Shown here: positions 1-8,090 of the stretch, in pieces | Layout of the letters: the number at the start of each line of letters is the position of its first letter | Position numbering within the stretch: position 1 is the stretch's first letter | Origin: Nonomuraea terrae | GTDB lineage: Bacteria; Actinomycetota; Actinomycetes; Streptosporangiales; Streptosporangiaceae | Length of the DNA: 50,313 nt | Direction of reading: 5' to 3' | Assembly (NCBI RefSeq): GCF_004348995.1 | Contig: NZ_SMKQ01000046.1 | Location: forward strand, 1-50,313 | Notes under the pieces: model-generated | Database searches by the model: none | What the model was told of the DNA's origin: nothing | The model's input: only the letters and a program-made list of their open reading frames with translations | Position numbers and translations under genes: made by a program

Positions 1-1766
1 TCGCGCGGGGAGAACGACAGGGCGTTCTCGACCAGCTCGGCGAGCAGGTGGATGACGTCGTTGACGGCCTGCCCGGCCACCGACACCCCGTCGGGCACCT
101 GGAGGACGACGCGCTCGTAGTTCTCCACCTCCGACAGCGAGGCGCGGGCGACGTCGACCAGCTTGACCGGTTTGCTCCAGCGGCGGGGCGGCTCCTGGCC
201 GGCCAGCACCAGCAGGTTCTCGCTGTTACGCCGCATGCGGGTGGCCAGGTGGTCCAGCTTGAACAGGTTCCCGAGCCGCTGCTCGTCCTGCTCACCCTGC
301 TCCAGGCCGTCGATCAGGGTGATCTGCCGCTCGACCAGCGTCTGACTGCGCCGCGACAGGTTCACGAACATCGCGTTCACGTTGCTGCGCAGCCGCGCCT
401 CCTCACCCGCCAGCCGCACGGCCTCGCGGTGCACCTCGTCGAAGGCCCGCGCGACCTCACCGATCTCGTCATGGGAGGCGACACCGATGGGCTCCACGTC
501 GACGACGCCTCCGCCCGTTTCCGCCTGGCGCAACTGGCGGACGGTGTCGGGCAGGCGGCGGCCGGCGATGAAGAGGGCTTCCCTGCGCAGCCGGCGCAGA
601 GGCCTGATGAGCGAGCGCGCCATGATGACGGTGACCAGCAGGACGAGGACGAGCAGGAGGACGATGGCGGCCGCGACGATCACGGCGTTCTGCTGCTCCG
701 CGCCTTCCAGGGTGCGGCTGCGCAGCACGATGGCGTCGGCGGACCGCTTCTCGACCTCGCGCATCCCGTCGATGGTCTCGGAGATGGCGTCGTACCAGGT
801 CTCGCCGTCACGGCTGAGGCCGAGCACCCGGTCCACCAGCGGACGGCGGGCGTCCTCAAGGACCAGGGCTCGGGCGGCGAGGATCTCGGCGCGGTCGACG
901 GCCTGTCCGGAGACGGTGTCGTCGTACAGCTGGCGGAGCCCGAGCGGGACCTGCGCCCTGAAGGTGGACAGTTCGCTGTTCTTCTGGGCCCGCGCGGCGT
1001 TGAAGGCGTCGAGCTGGTCCTTGCCGAAGGAGCGGGTGGCCAGCGCGGCGACGAGGAGCGCGCGCTGGGTGGAGACGTACTGCTTGGCCCGGGACAGGGC
1101 GGCGAAGCCGGCGACGCTCGCCGACAGCTCCTTGTCGACCGCACCCTCGTCGATCTTGTCGTTCAGCGACAGAAGGTCGGAGATGGTCCGGTCGTAGAGG
1201 TCGATGACGGAGTTGACGTCGAGCTGGGACTCGATCGCCGTCTTCCGGGACGTGGCCAACTCGTCGAGGCGGTTCTTGATGGGCAGGGCGTCGGCCGCGT
1301 GCGGGCCGTTGCTGGTCGAGAGCGACTCGACCCCGCCCCTGACCTCGGCGACGAGCCTGTCGACGCGCTCGTACTGGGCGTTCACGTCAGTCGGACTGCC
1401 GCCTACGCGCCCCTGGGCGACGTACCTGGCGCTGAGGTCACGCTCGGTCTCCACCTCGTGGGCCAGGGACGCCAGCTGGCTCGCCAGCACCGCCACCTGG
1501 TTGACCTGTGCGTACTCGTTGGCGGTGACGATGGAGGTGGTGACTCGCAGGCCGCCCAGCGCGAGTGCCGCGAGAGTCGGGATGACGACCAGGACCACCA
1601 ATTTGGAACGCACCCGCCAGTTGCGCAGGGAGAGGCGTGCCCCTGTTTCTCGCTTGCCGTCCTGGGCGTTGCCCGGCGGTGACGCCGGTGGCGTCTGGGG
1701 CGCGTGTCGGGAGGCTCCGTCTCCTAAGCCCTGATCCCCGCCCGCAGAGGGGACAACACTCTTCAC
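1..1766 (-). CDS. cvnA: NIT-domain sensor histidine kinase (conservon CvnA-like), 3' end outside window
   Basis: Membrane sensor kinase of a conservon, read leftwards and cut by the window edge after 588 codons. The GTG start at 1766 is chosen because it has a GGAGG-like site just upstream and aligns with the starts of the two other kinases here. Visible order: a short polar N-terminal tail, LRNWRVRSK followed by a first membrane segment (about residues 57-75), an extracytoplasmic NIT-type helical sensor, a second membrane segment (about 345-370), a HAMP linker (SLIRPLRRLRREA), the coiled helix with NLSRRSQTLVERQ and LDHLATRMRRNSENLLVLAG, and the N-box of the ATPase (ELVENALSFSPR), where the window stops. 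Bases 1-136 are identical to 15241-15376 in the second kinase. It diverges from the importer operon that starts at 2165. The sensed ligand is not shown; NIT domains are named for nitrate/nitrite sensing. Confidence 0.9.
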   Translation of the reverse strand, partial: MKSVVPSAGGDQGLGDGASRHAPQTPPASPPGNAQDGKRETGARLSLRNWRVRSKLVVLVVIPTLAALALGGLRVTTSIVTANEYAQVNQVAVLASQLASLAHEVETERDLSARYVAQGRVGGSPTDVNAQYERVDRLVAEVRGGVESLSTSNGPHAADALPIKNRLDELATSRKTAIESQLDVNSVIDLYDRTISDLLSLNDKIDEGAVDKELSASVAGFAALSRAKQYVSTQRALLVAALATRSFGKDQLDAFNAARAQKNSELSTFRAQVPLGLRQLYDDTVSGQAVDRAEILAARALVLEDARRPLVDRVLGLSRDGETWYDAISETIDGMREVEKRSADAIVLRSRTLEGAEQQNAVIVAAAIVLLLVLVLLVTVIMARSLIRPLRRLRREALFIAGRRLPDTVRQLRQAETGGGVVDVEPIGVASHDEIGEVARAFDEVHREAVRLAGEEARLRSNVNAMFVNLSRRSQTLVERQITLIDGLEQGEQDEQRLGNLFKLDHLATRMRRNSENLLVLAGQEPPRRWSKPVKLVDVARASLSEVENYERVVLQVPDGVSVAGQAVNDVIHLLAELVENALSFSPR

Positions 1767-1862
1767 TTGCCTCCGCAACCTCTCCTCGGATGGTCTGGTG
1801 CACGAAGATCACGTCACACCGGTGGTTGCCGAGTGACGGCGATACACCCTTGGGGCGAGAGC

Positions 1863-1902
1863 TAATTGGAGCACATCAACAGGAGATCGGCCAATAGCGC
1901 AA
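1863..1902 (-). promoter_or_regulatory. Element shared upstream of cvnA genes (copy 1)
   Basis: Read on the minus strand, this stretch holds TTGGCCGATCT, 13 bases, then TGTGCTCCAATTA. The same two blocks occur 14 bases apart upstream of the kinase at 22860-26114, and the second block recurs in weaker form upstream of the kinase at 14007-16946. It ends about 97 bases before the GTG start. It could be a promoter or an operator; which one cannot be decided from sequence. Confidence 0.5.
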
Positions 1903-2015
1903 AGATCCCAGTTCACACAAAACCCGACAATCAGCACAACTCACAACAGGCGTTTCGGGATCCTGAAGTCAAGAGGCAGCAGAGGCGAATAATCAGACAA
2001 ACACCCTATATTGCT

Positions 2016-2033
2016 ATATATATGGATATATAT
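2016..2033. repeat. AT-only inverted repeat ATATATAT-GG-ATATATAT
   Basis: Eight-base arms of alternating A and T flank a central GG in the divergent promoter region. The AT content is extreme for this genome. It could be an operator, a melting-prone promoter segment, or a binding site for an AT-rich DNA binding protein such as Lsr2; no choice can be made from sequence. Confidence 0.6.
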
Positions 2034-2164
2034 CGTTATTTTTCATTGCATCAGCTGCGGCGAGGAGCACCGCCTGCGCTAGGGTGCGTGCGTCGCAGAA
2101 CACTCCCGTTCGCACGCCATCCCCTGGTACATAACTTCACCCCCTTGTTCAAAGGAGACCCGCA

Positions 2165-3151
2165 ATGCGGTTCGGTGCATTAGGGCGCACTGCCTTGGTT
2201 GGGCTTGTGGCCACCCTCGTCGTCACGGGGTGTTCGAGTTCGGGCGACCAGTCAACGTCGGCCTCGTCTTCCGACATGAAGACGGACCTGCTGATCGGCC
2301 AGTACCCCGGCGCGGACTCCGCCCCTCTGTTCATCGCCATGGAGCGCGGTTTCTTCAAGGAAGAGGGTCTCAACGTCAAGCAGGAGCCGATCCAGGCTCC
2401 CCAGGCGGTCCTCGGCAAGCTCTCCAACGGCACCATGGACGTCGTCCTCGGCAGCTACGCCACCATCCTGACGATCCAGGAGGCGGGCACCGAGAAGTTC
2501 AAGTACATCGCCGACTCCTACCAGGGCGCGGCCGGCGCCTTCGGCGTCATGGTGAAGAAGGACTCCCCCATCAAGGACATCGCCGGCCTGAAGGGCAAGA
2601 AGATCGGCGTGAACGCCCTGGCCGGTCTGGGCACGCTCACGATGAACCCGCACCTCAAGATCGCCGGCCTCGACCCCAAGGCGGACATCCAGTACGTCGA
2701 GGTTCCGACCACCAACTGGCTCTCCTCCCTCGACAAGGGGGACGTGGACGCCGTCTGGATGACCGACCCGTACGTCAGCCAGGCGAAGAAGGATCTCGGC
2801 GCGACGATGCTCCTGGACACGATGTCCGGCCCCACCGACGGCCTGCCGATCACCGGTTGGGCGGCCACGGAGAAGTGGGTGGCGGAGAACCCCAAGACGC
2901 TGGCGGCTTTCCAGCGGGCCATGGCCAAGGCGCAGAACATCGCGGCCACGGACCGCAGTGCGGTGACGAAGGTTCTGCCGACCTTCACCAAGATCCCGGC
3001 TGAGACCGCCGCCACGATCAACCTCGGTGCCTACCCGACCACGCTGAGCGCCCAGCGCATCCAGCGGGTCGCCGACCTCATGCTCGACGCGGGCATGCTC
3101 AAGCAGAAGATGGATGTCAACTCGATGATTTACTCCAGCGCTCAGGGATGA
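2165..3151 (+). CDS. ABC importer substrate-binding lipoprotein, NMT1/SsuA type (importer 1)
   Basis: Extracytoplasmic solute-binding lipoprotein of an ABC importer. A short basic N-terminus is followed by a hydrophobic stretch and the lipobox VVTGC (Cys at about residue 23), then a Ser-rich linker. The mature part has hallmarks of the SsuA/TauA/NMT1 family: APLFIAMERGFFKEEGL near the N-terminus, KDSPIKDIAGLKGKKIGV in the middle, and PKTLAAFQRAM towards the end. Length is 328 residues, normal for the family. AAAGGAG lies nine bases before the ATG. It is the first gene of an operon and overlaps the next gene by four bases. Family members carry taurine, alkanesulfonates, nitrate or pyrimidines. 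The hydantoinase-like gene downstream makes an N-heterocycle or its ureide a plausible substrate here, which is inference only. Confidence 0.93.
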   Translation: MRFGALGRTALVGLVATLVVTGCSSSGDQSTSASSSDMKTDLLIGQYPGADSAPLFIAMERGFFKEEGLNVKQEPIQAPQAVLGKLSNGTMDVVLGSYATILTIQEAGTEKFKYIADSYQGAAGAFGVMVKKDSPIKDIAGLKGKKIGVNALAGLGTLTMNPHLKIAGLDPKADIQYVEVPTTNWLSSLDKGDVDAVWMTDPYVSQAKKDLGATMLLDTMSGPTDGLPITGWAATEKWVAENPKTLAAFQRAMAKAQNIAATDRSAVTKVLPTFTKIPAETAATINLGAYPTTLSAQRIQRVADLMLDAGMLKQKMDVNSMIYSSAQG

Positions 3152-3957
3152 TGGGCACAATCATCGCAGTACGGCGCGCGCGGGATCCGCTAGCCCGCGC
3201 GCAGCTGATGAAGCTCGCCCGCCACGCCACCGGCGTGGCGGGCTTTCTGCTCGCGTGGCAGGTCCTCGGGGTGTCCGGACTGGTCAAATGGCTGCCGCCG
3301 GCCACGGACACGCTGGTGAGGGCCGTGTCGCTCGCCGTCGACCCGGCCTTCCTCGACGACCTGCGGGGAACGCTCACCGCCGCGGCCATCGGACTGCCGC
3401 TCGCCGTCCTGGTCGCGGTGCCGATCGGCCTGCTGCTGGGAACGGTCCCGGTGGTCGAGGAGATGACACGGGTGTTCGTGGAGTTCCTGCGGCCCATCCC
3501 CTCGGTGGCGCTGATCCCGCTGGCACTGTTCTTCTTCCAGCCGGAGATCAACGCCAAGGTCGCGCTCATCGTCTTCGCCGCCTCCTGGCCGATACTGATC
3601 AACACGCTGTACGGCGTGCAGGACGTGGACCCGGTGGCCAAGGAGACGCTGCGCTCGTTCGGATTCGGGCCCGGCGCGGTCATCTGGCGGGTCTCCCTGC
3701 CGAGCGCCGCGCCGTTCATCTCCACGGGCGTGCGGCTCGCCGCCTCGATCACGCTGATCCTGGCGATCAGCGTCGAGTACATCGTGGGCGGTTCGAGCGG
3801 CATCGGCAGCTTCCTCATCGAGGCGAGCACGGGCATCGGCGCCGACGCCATGATCGACGTCATCGCGGCCCTCCTGTGGGCCGGCATGATCGGGCTCGTC
3901 ATCAACACCGTTCTCCTGCGGGCCGAACGACGTCTCTTCAAGTGGCGATCGACATGA
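3148..3957 (+). CDS. ABC importer permease, SsuC/TauC type (importer 1, first permease)
   Basis: Inner-membrane channel subunit of the importer that starts at 2165. It has about six hydrophobic segments and the cytoplasmic EAA loop that contacts the ATPase, seen as KETLRSFGFGPGAVIWRVSLPSAAPF near residues 167-192. The MRPIPSVAL-like motif common to this subfamily appears as LRPIPSVALIPLALFF. The ATG at 3148 overlaps the stop of the binding protein gene, and its own stop overlaps the ATG of the next permease, so translation is probably coupled. 269 residues is the usual length. No ATPase gene is encoded in this operon. Confidence 0.93.
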   Translation: MMGTIIAVRRARDPLARAQLMKLARHATGVAGFLLAWQVLGVSGLVKWLPPATDTLVRAVSLAVDPAFLDDLRGTLTAAAIGLPLAVLVAVPIGLLLGTVPVVEEMTRVFVEFLRPIPSVALIPLALFFFQPEINAKVALIVFAASWPILINTLYGVQDVDPVAKETLRSFGFGPGAVIWRVSLPSAAPFISTGVRLAASITLILAISVEYIVGGSSGIGSFLIEASTGIGADAMIDVIAALLWAGMIGLVINTVLLRAERRLFKWRST

Positions 3958-4730
3958 TCCGTACTCTGGTCAAGCGGCTGTGGCTGGTACCCGTCATCCT
4001 TGGCGGCTGGGAACTGCTCGCGCAGTCGCTCGGCAACCCCTACCTCCCACCCCCCACCACCATCATGTCCCGGATGTACGAGATGTGGTTCTCCGGGCCT
4101 TACATCCTTACCGAAGAAGCCCTCGACAACTTCGTCCCCAGCCTGGTCAGAGTGACCGGCGCCTGGTGTGCGGCCGTGATCGTGGGCGTGGCACTCGGCA
4201 TCGCGCTCGGCAGGACCACCTGGCTCGCCGACTACATCTCTCCGCTGGTCGAGTTCGGCCGAGCCGTGCCGCCGCCTGCCATGCTGCCCGTCTTCCTCGT
4301 GCTCTTCCAGATGGGCACGCAGGTCCAGATCGCGACCATCGTCTTCGGCATCGTCTGGCCGATCCTGCTCAACTCCATCGACGGCGCTCGGCATCTCGAC
4401 CCTCTGAAGATCGAGACCGCCACCGTCTTCGGCGTGCCGGCGCATCTGCGGTTCACGCGGATCATCCTGCCCGCGGCCTCGCCCAAGATCTTCGCCGGCC
4501 TGCGCCTGAGCGTCTCGCTGGCGCTGATCCTGATGGTCATCTCGGAGCTCAAGGGCAGCACCGAGGGGATCGGCTATCTCCTCAACCTGGCCAGCAACAA
4601 CGCCGACATGCCGGCCATCTGGGCCGGCGTCCTGCTGCTCGGCGTGCTCGGTTTCGCCTTTAACACGCTGTTTCTCATGGTGGAGCGGCGCGTGCTCGCC
4701 TGGCACCGCGACGCCCACCGCATTTCTTAG
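3954..4730 (+). CDS. ABC importer permease, SsuC/TauC type (importer 1, second permease)
   Basis: Second channel subunit, so the importer would have a heterodimeric pore. The ATG at 3954 is chosen because it sits in an ATGA overlap with the preceding permease; the open frame runs on upstream but that part is a shadow. The protein has 258 residues with several hydrophobic helices, the family motif EFGRAVPPPAMLPVFLVLF and an EAA-type loop around LKIETATVFGVPAHLRFTRI. It resembles the second permeases at 8087 and 19267 closely, including YLPPPTTIMSRMYEMWFSGP near the N-terminus. The amidohydrolase gene follows after 14 bases. Confidence 0.92.
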   Translation: MIRTLVKRLWLVPVILGGWELLAQSLGNPYLPPPTTIMSRMYEMWFSGPYILTEEALDNFVPSLVRVTGAWCAAVIVGVALGIALGRTTWLADYISPLVEFGRAVPPPAMLPVFLVLFQMGTQVQIATIVFGIVWPILLNSIDGARHLDPLKIETATVFGVPAHLRFTRIILPAASPKIFAGLRLSVSLALILMVISELKGSTEGIGYLLNLASNNADMPAIWAGVLLLGVLGFAFNTLFLMVERRVLAWHRDAHRIS

Positions 4731-4744
4731 GAGAACTCACTACC

Positions 4745-6193
4745 GTGACCGATCTGCTGCTGAAGAACGTGAAGGTCGTCACCCCCGATCAGGACGAGCC
4801 CATGGACGCGGACATCGCTATCGAGGATGGTCGAATCGTCCGAATCGAACCTGGGTTGTCCACAGCGGGTGAGGTGATCGACGGGGGCGGCAGGCTCGCC
4901 TTCCCCGGCGTGGTGGACGCCCACCAGCACTGGGGCATCTACAACCCCCTGCCGGAGGACACCGGGTCAGAGAGCCGGGCCGGCGCGCAGGGCGGGGTCA
5001 CCACCGCGCTCACGTACATGAGAACCGGGCAGTACTACCTCAACCGGGGCGGTTCCTATGCCGAGTTCTTCCCCGAGGTGCTCAGCCAGGCCGAGGGCCG
5101 GGCCTACATCGACTACGGCTTCCACCTGGCGCCCATGTCGAGCGGGCACATCGGCGAACTGCCCGACCTGGTCGAGCGGTTCGGGGTGCCGTCGTTCAAG
5201 ATCTTCATGTTCTACGGAGGGCACGGACTGCACGGGCGTTCCGATGACCAGCGGGCGTTCCTCATGCTGCCCGAGGGCGAGCGGTACGACTACGCGCACT
5301 TCGAGTTCGTGATGCGCGGAGTGCAGGCGGCCAGGGAACGGCTGCCCGAGCTGGCGGACGAGATCTCGCTGTCGTTGCACTGCGAGACGGCCGAGATCAT
5401 GACCGCCTACACCAAGCTCGTGGAGGAGGCCGGCGACCTCAGCGGGCTGGCCGCCTACAGCGCCTCGCGGCCTCCGCACTCCGAAGGACTGGCCGTCTTC
5501 ATCGCCTCCTACCTCGCCCACGAGACGGGGCTGGCCAACGTCAACCTGCTCCACCTGTCCTCCCGCAAGGCCATGGACGCGGCCGTCCGGATGGCAGCGA
5601 CGTTCCCGCACATCGACTTCCGCCGCGAGGTCACGATCGGGCACCTGCTCGCCGACGTCGACACCGCCAGCGGCATCGGCGGCAAGGTGAATCCGCCGAT
5701 CAGGCCGCGCGAGGATGTCGAGGCGCTCTGGGAGTACGTGCTCGACGGCACGGTCGACTGGGTGGTCAGCGACCATGCCTGCTGCCGTGACGAGCTCAAG
5801 TTCGGCGAGCCGCGCGAGAACGTCTTCCTGGCGAAGTCCGGTTTCGGCGGTGCCGAGTACCTGCTGCCCGGCCTGGTCACGGAAGGCCGCCGCAGGGGCC
5901 TGTCGTACGGCCGGATCGCCGCGCTGACCTCCTGGAACCCGGCCAGGCGGTTCGGCCTGCGTTCCAAGGGCACGATCGCGCCCGGTTATGACGCCGACAT
6001 CTGCCTGGTCGATCCCGCGCACACCTGGACAGTGCGGGCGCAGGACTCGGAGTCGACGCAGGAGTACACGCCGTTCGAGGGGTTCGAGCTGACCGCCAAG
6101 GTGACCGACACGTTCGTACGCGGCCACCACGTGCTGGACGCCGGTAAGATCGTCGGCCCTCCCGTGGGCCGGTACCTGCACCGCCCGGCCTGA
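4745..6193 (+). CDS. Hydantoinase/dihydropyrimidinase-like amidohydrolase
   Basis: Metal-dependent cyclic-amide hydrolase of the D-hydantoinase, dihydropyrimidinase and allantoinase group, expected to open a ring between N and C=O in the cytoplasm. The metal-site pattern is complete: HxH in VVDAHQHWG (about residues 58-60), the lysine that is carboxylated in this family in PSFKIFMFYGG (about 155), His in SLHCETAEI, His in NLLHLSSRKAM, and Asp in VVSDHACC. The C-terminal sandwich domain is present (GTIAPGYDADICLVDP). Length 482 is normal. The start is GTG with AGGAG upstream. It lies between two importers of one type, so it probably acts on an imported compound. The family cannot be narrowed to one substrate from sequence; HQHW differs from the more common HTH or HVH. 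Confidence 0.88.
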   Translation: MTDLLLKNVKVVTPDQDEPMDADIAIEDGRIVRIEPGLSTAGEVIDGGGRLAFPGVVDAHQHWGIYNPLPEDTGSESRAGAQGGVTTALTYMRTGQYYLNRGGSYAEFFPEVLSQAEGRAYIDYGFHLAPMSSGHIGELPDLVERFGVPSFKIFMFYGGHGLHGRSDDQRAFLMLPEGERYDYAHFEFVMRGVQAARERLPELADEISLSLHCETAEIMTAYTKLVEEAGDLSGLAAYSASRPPHSEGLAVFIASYLAHETGLANVNLLHLSSRKAMDAAVRMAATFPHIDFRREVTIGHLLADVDTASGIGGKVNPPIRPREDVEALWEYVLDGTVDWVVSDHACCRDELKFGEPRENVFLAKSGFGGAEYLLPGLVTEGRRRGLSYGRIAALTSWNPARRFGLRSKGTIAPGYDADICLVDPAHTWTVRAQDSESTQEYTPFEGFELTAKVTDTFVRGHHVLDAGKIVGPPVGRYLHRPA

Positions 6194-6203
6194 GCCTCCC
6201 CAC

Positions 6204-6245
6204 GCGGTAGCGCGGTGCCGCCGCCCGGCGTCCCCGCGCTACCGC
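6204..6245. terminator. Hairpin between the amidohydrolase and importer 2
   Basis: GCGGTAGCGCGG (6204-6215) pairs perfectly with CCGCGCTACCGC (6234-6245) across an 18-base loop. There is no U-run, as is common for terminators in GC-rich actinomycetes. It lies 10 bases after the amidohydrolase stop and so probably ends the first transcript or stabilises its 3' end. Confidence 0.6.
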
Positions 6246-6330
6246 TGTGGAAGACGATCATCGCTCGGGTACGCTCCCCTTCAGTTACGTAGGTCGTTCT
6301 CCGGAAGTTTCCCCCTGGTAGGAGATCTTC

Positions 6331-7317
6331 ATGACCCACAGATTGTCTCGCCACGCGCTCGTGCTCGGGCTCGCCGCCGCTCTCGGACTCACCGGATGCG
6401 GTGCGGGAGGCGAGACCTCCTCGTCCCCGGCGGCCGGCGGCACCGGTCTCGAGAAGACCACGATCAGGGTCGGAGCTCTCCCCGTGCCCGACCCCGTGGC
6501 GCTCTACATCGCCCAGGCCAAGGGCTTCTTCGAGGAAGAGGGCCTGACGGTGGAACCGGTCACGATCACCGGCGGCGCGGCCGCGTTGCCCCAGATCGAG
6601 AGCGGCGCCCTGGACGTCTCGCAGACGAACTACGTCTCGACGTTCCTGGCGGTGAGCCAGGGCAAGAAGATCAAGCTGGTCGCCGACATGTACCAGGCGG
6701 CGCCGAACGCCTTCACCATCATGGTCCCGAAGGATTCCCCCATCAAGACGGTGGCGGACCTGAAGGGGAGGACCATCCTGGTCAACAACCTCAGGAACAT
6801 CGCCACGCTGGCGGTGACGTCGCAGCTGAAGGCCGTCGGCCTGACCGAGAACGACGTCAAGTTCGCCGAGAAGCCGTTCCCCGAGATGGGCAACGCCATC
6901 AACTCCGGCCAGGCGGACGCCGGCTGGTTCACTGAACCGTTCATCACCGCCAACCAGAAGACGCTCGGCTTCCGTACGGTCGCCGACACGATGACGGGGC
7001 CGACGGCGGAGCTGCCCATCGCCGGCTGGATGGCCACCCAGGAGTGGGCCCAGAAGCATCCGAAGACGTTGGCCGCCTTCCAGCGGGCCATCGCCAGGGC
7101 CCAGCAGCTCGCGTCGGCCGATCGCAAGGAGATCGAGGCGGCGCTTGCGACGTACACGAAGATCGACGCCGGCACCGCGGCGGCGATCACCCTGGGCACC
7201 TACCCGAGCACGCTGGACGCGGCCCGGCTGCAGAAGGTGGCTGACCTCATGCTCGAGTACCAGTACATCTCCGCCCCCATCGACGTGAAGTCGGTCATCG
7301 CGAGCGCCGCCGGCTGA
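6331..7317 (+). CDS. ABC importer substrate-binding lipoprotein, NMT1/SsuA type (importer 2)
   Basis: Binding lipoprotein paralogous to the one at 2165 and of the same length (328 residues). The lipobox is GLTGC (Cys at about residue 23), followed by a Gly/Ser/Ala linker. Matching blocks include YIAQAKGFFEEEGL, PKDSPIKTVADLKGRTILV and PKTLAAFQRAIARAQ; the ligand-site region (SGALDVSQTNYVSTF) differs from importer 1, so the ligands may differ. TAGGAG precedes the ATG. A TACGCT hexamer near 6272 could be its -10 box. The hairpin at 6204-6245 separates it from the amidohydrolase, so this may be its own transcript. The stop overlaps the next start as TGATG. Confidence 0.93.
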   Translation: MTHRLSRHALVLGLAAALGLTGCGAGGETSSSPAAGGTGLEKTTIRVGALPVPDPVALYIAQAKGFFEEEGLTVEPVTITGGAAALPQIESGALDVSQTNYVSTFLAVSQGKKIKLVADMYQAAPNAFTIMVPKDSPIKTVADLKGRTILVNNLRNIATLAVTSQLKAVGLTENDVKFAEKPFPEMGNAINSGQADAGWFTEPFITANQKTLGFRTVADTMTGPTAELPIAGWMATQEWAQKHPKTLAAFQRAIARAQQLASADRKEIEAALATYTKIDAGTAAAITLGTYPSTLDAARLQKVADLMLEYQYISAPIDVKSVIASAAG

Positions 7318-8090
7318 TGGCCGCTGCGCGACTGCTTCGTGGTGTCGCGGGCGTGGCGGGGTTTCTCGTCGCCGGAGAACTGGTCATCCGCTTCGGGCTG
7401 AGCGAGGACCTCGTCTTCCCCGCGCCGTCGGCCGTCCTGCGCGAGGCCGTGTGGCTTCCCTCCGACGCGGTCTTCCTGAGGGGGACGGCCGCCACGCTGA
7501 CGAACTGGGCGCTCGGTCTCCTGATCGCAACCGCCGTCGCCGTGCCCGCGGGCGTGCTCCTCGGCGCGCTGCCTCCAGTGGAGCGAGCCATCAGGCCGGT
7601 GCTGGAGTTCATGCGGCCCATCCCGTCCGTGGCGATCATCCCTCTGGCGATCCTGCTGATTCCGGTGGACGAGCTGATGAAGGTCTCAGTCATCGTGTAC
7701 GCCTCCCTGTGGCCGATCCTGATCAACACCCTGTACGGCATGCACGACGTGGATCCCATGGCCAAGGACACCCTGCGGGCCTTCGGGTTCGGTCGCTCGG
7801 CCGTCCTCGCCAGGGTGAGCCTGCCCAGCGCCGCCCCGTTCATCGCCACCGGCGTCAGGATCGCCGCCGGGGTGGCGCTCGTGCTGGCCGTCAGTGCCGA
7901 GCTGGTGGCCGGCGGCACCGCCGGGATCGGCGTCTACGTGACCACGGCGGGCAGCGGGAACAGGACGGACCTCATGCTGGCCGCCACGTTCTGGGCCGGG
8001 GTCCTCGGCGTGGCCGCTAACCTGGCCCTGCTGGCCGGCGAGCGTCGCCTCTTCCACTGGCATCGGGTGCGGACGGGAGCCGCGGGATGA
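7317..8090 (+). CDS. ABC importer permease, SsuC/TauC type (importer 2, first permease)
   Basis: Channel subunit of importer 2 with 257 residues. It has several membrane helices, the motif MRPIPSVAIIPLAI and the ATPase-contacting loop KDTLRAFGFGRSAVLARVSLPSAAPF. It starts at the ATG inside the TGATG junction with the binding protein gene and overlaps the next permease by four bases. It is a paralogue of the permeases at 3148 and 18455. As in importer 1, no ATPase gene follows. Confidence 0.93.
   Translation: MAAARLLRGVAGVAGFLVAGELVIRFGLSEDLVFPAPSAVLREAVWLPSDAVFLRGTAATLTNWALGLLIATAVAVPAGVLLGALPPVERAIRPVLEFMRPIPSVAIIPLAILLIPVDELMKVSVIVYASLWPILINTLYGMHDVDPMAKDTLRAFGFGRSAVLARVSLPSAAPFIATGVRIAAGVALVLAVSAELVAGGTAGIGVYVTTAGSGNRTDLMLAATFWAGVLGVAANLALLAGERRLFHWHRVRTGAAG

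Larger units (their letters stand above)
1767..2164. other. Divergent intergenic region with AT-rich island
   Basis: This 398-base stretch separates the leftward kinase gene from the rightward importer operon. I see no protein gene in it. It holds the shared cvnA element and a strongly AT-rich island at about 2000-2050, which stands out in a GC-rich window. It also has TAGGGT near 2080, a possible -10 hexamer for the importer operon, and the Shine-Dalgarno AAAGGAG just before the ATG at 2165. Confidence 0.6.

Noticed and set aside
48..1682. Long plus-strand open frame (544 codons) opposite the first kinase
   Set aside because: The opposite strand encodes clear kinase motifs. The plus frame is rich in Arg, Gly, Asp and Val without any family motif, as expected for an antisense shadow in GC-rich DNA; a similar frame lies opposite the second kinase.
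1866..2183. Small plus-strand ORF in the first divergent region
   Set aside because: It runs through the AT-rich island and into the importer gene, lacks a ribosome site and shows no protein-like composition.
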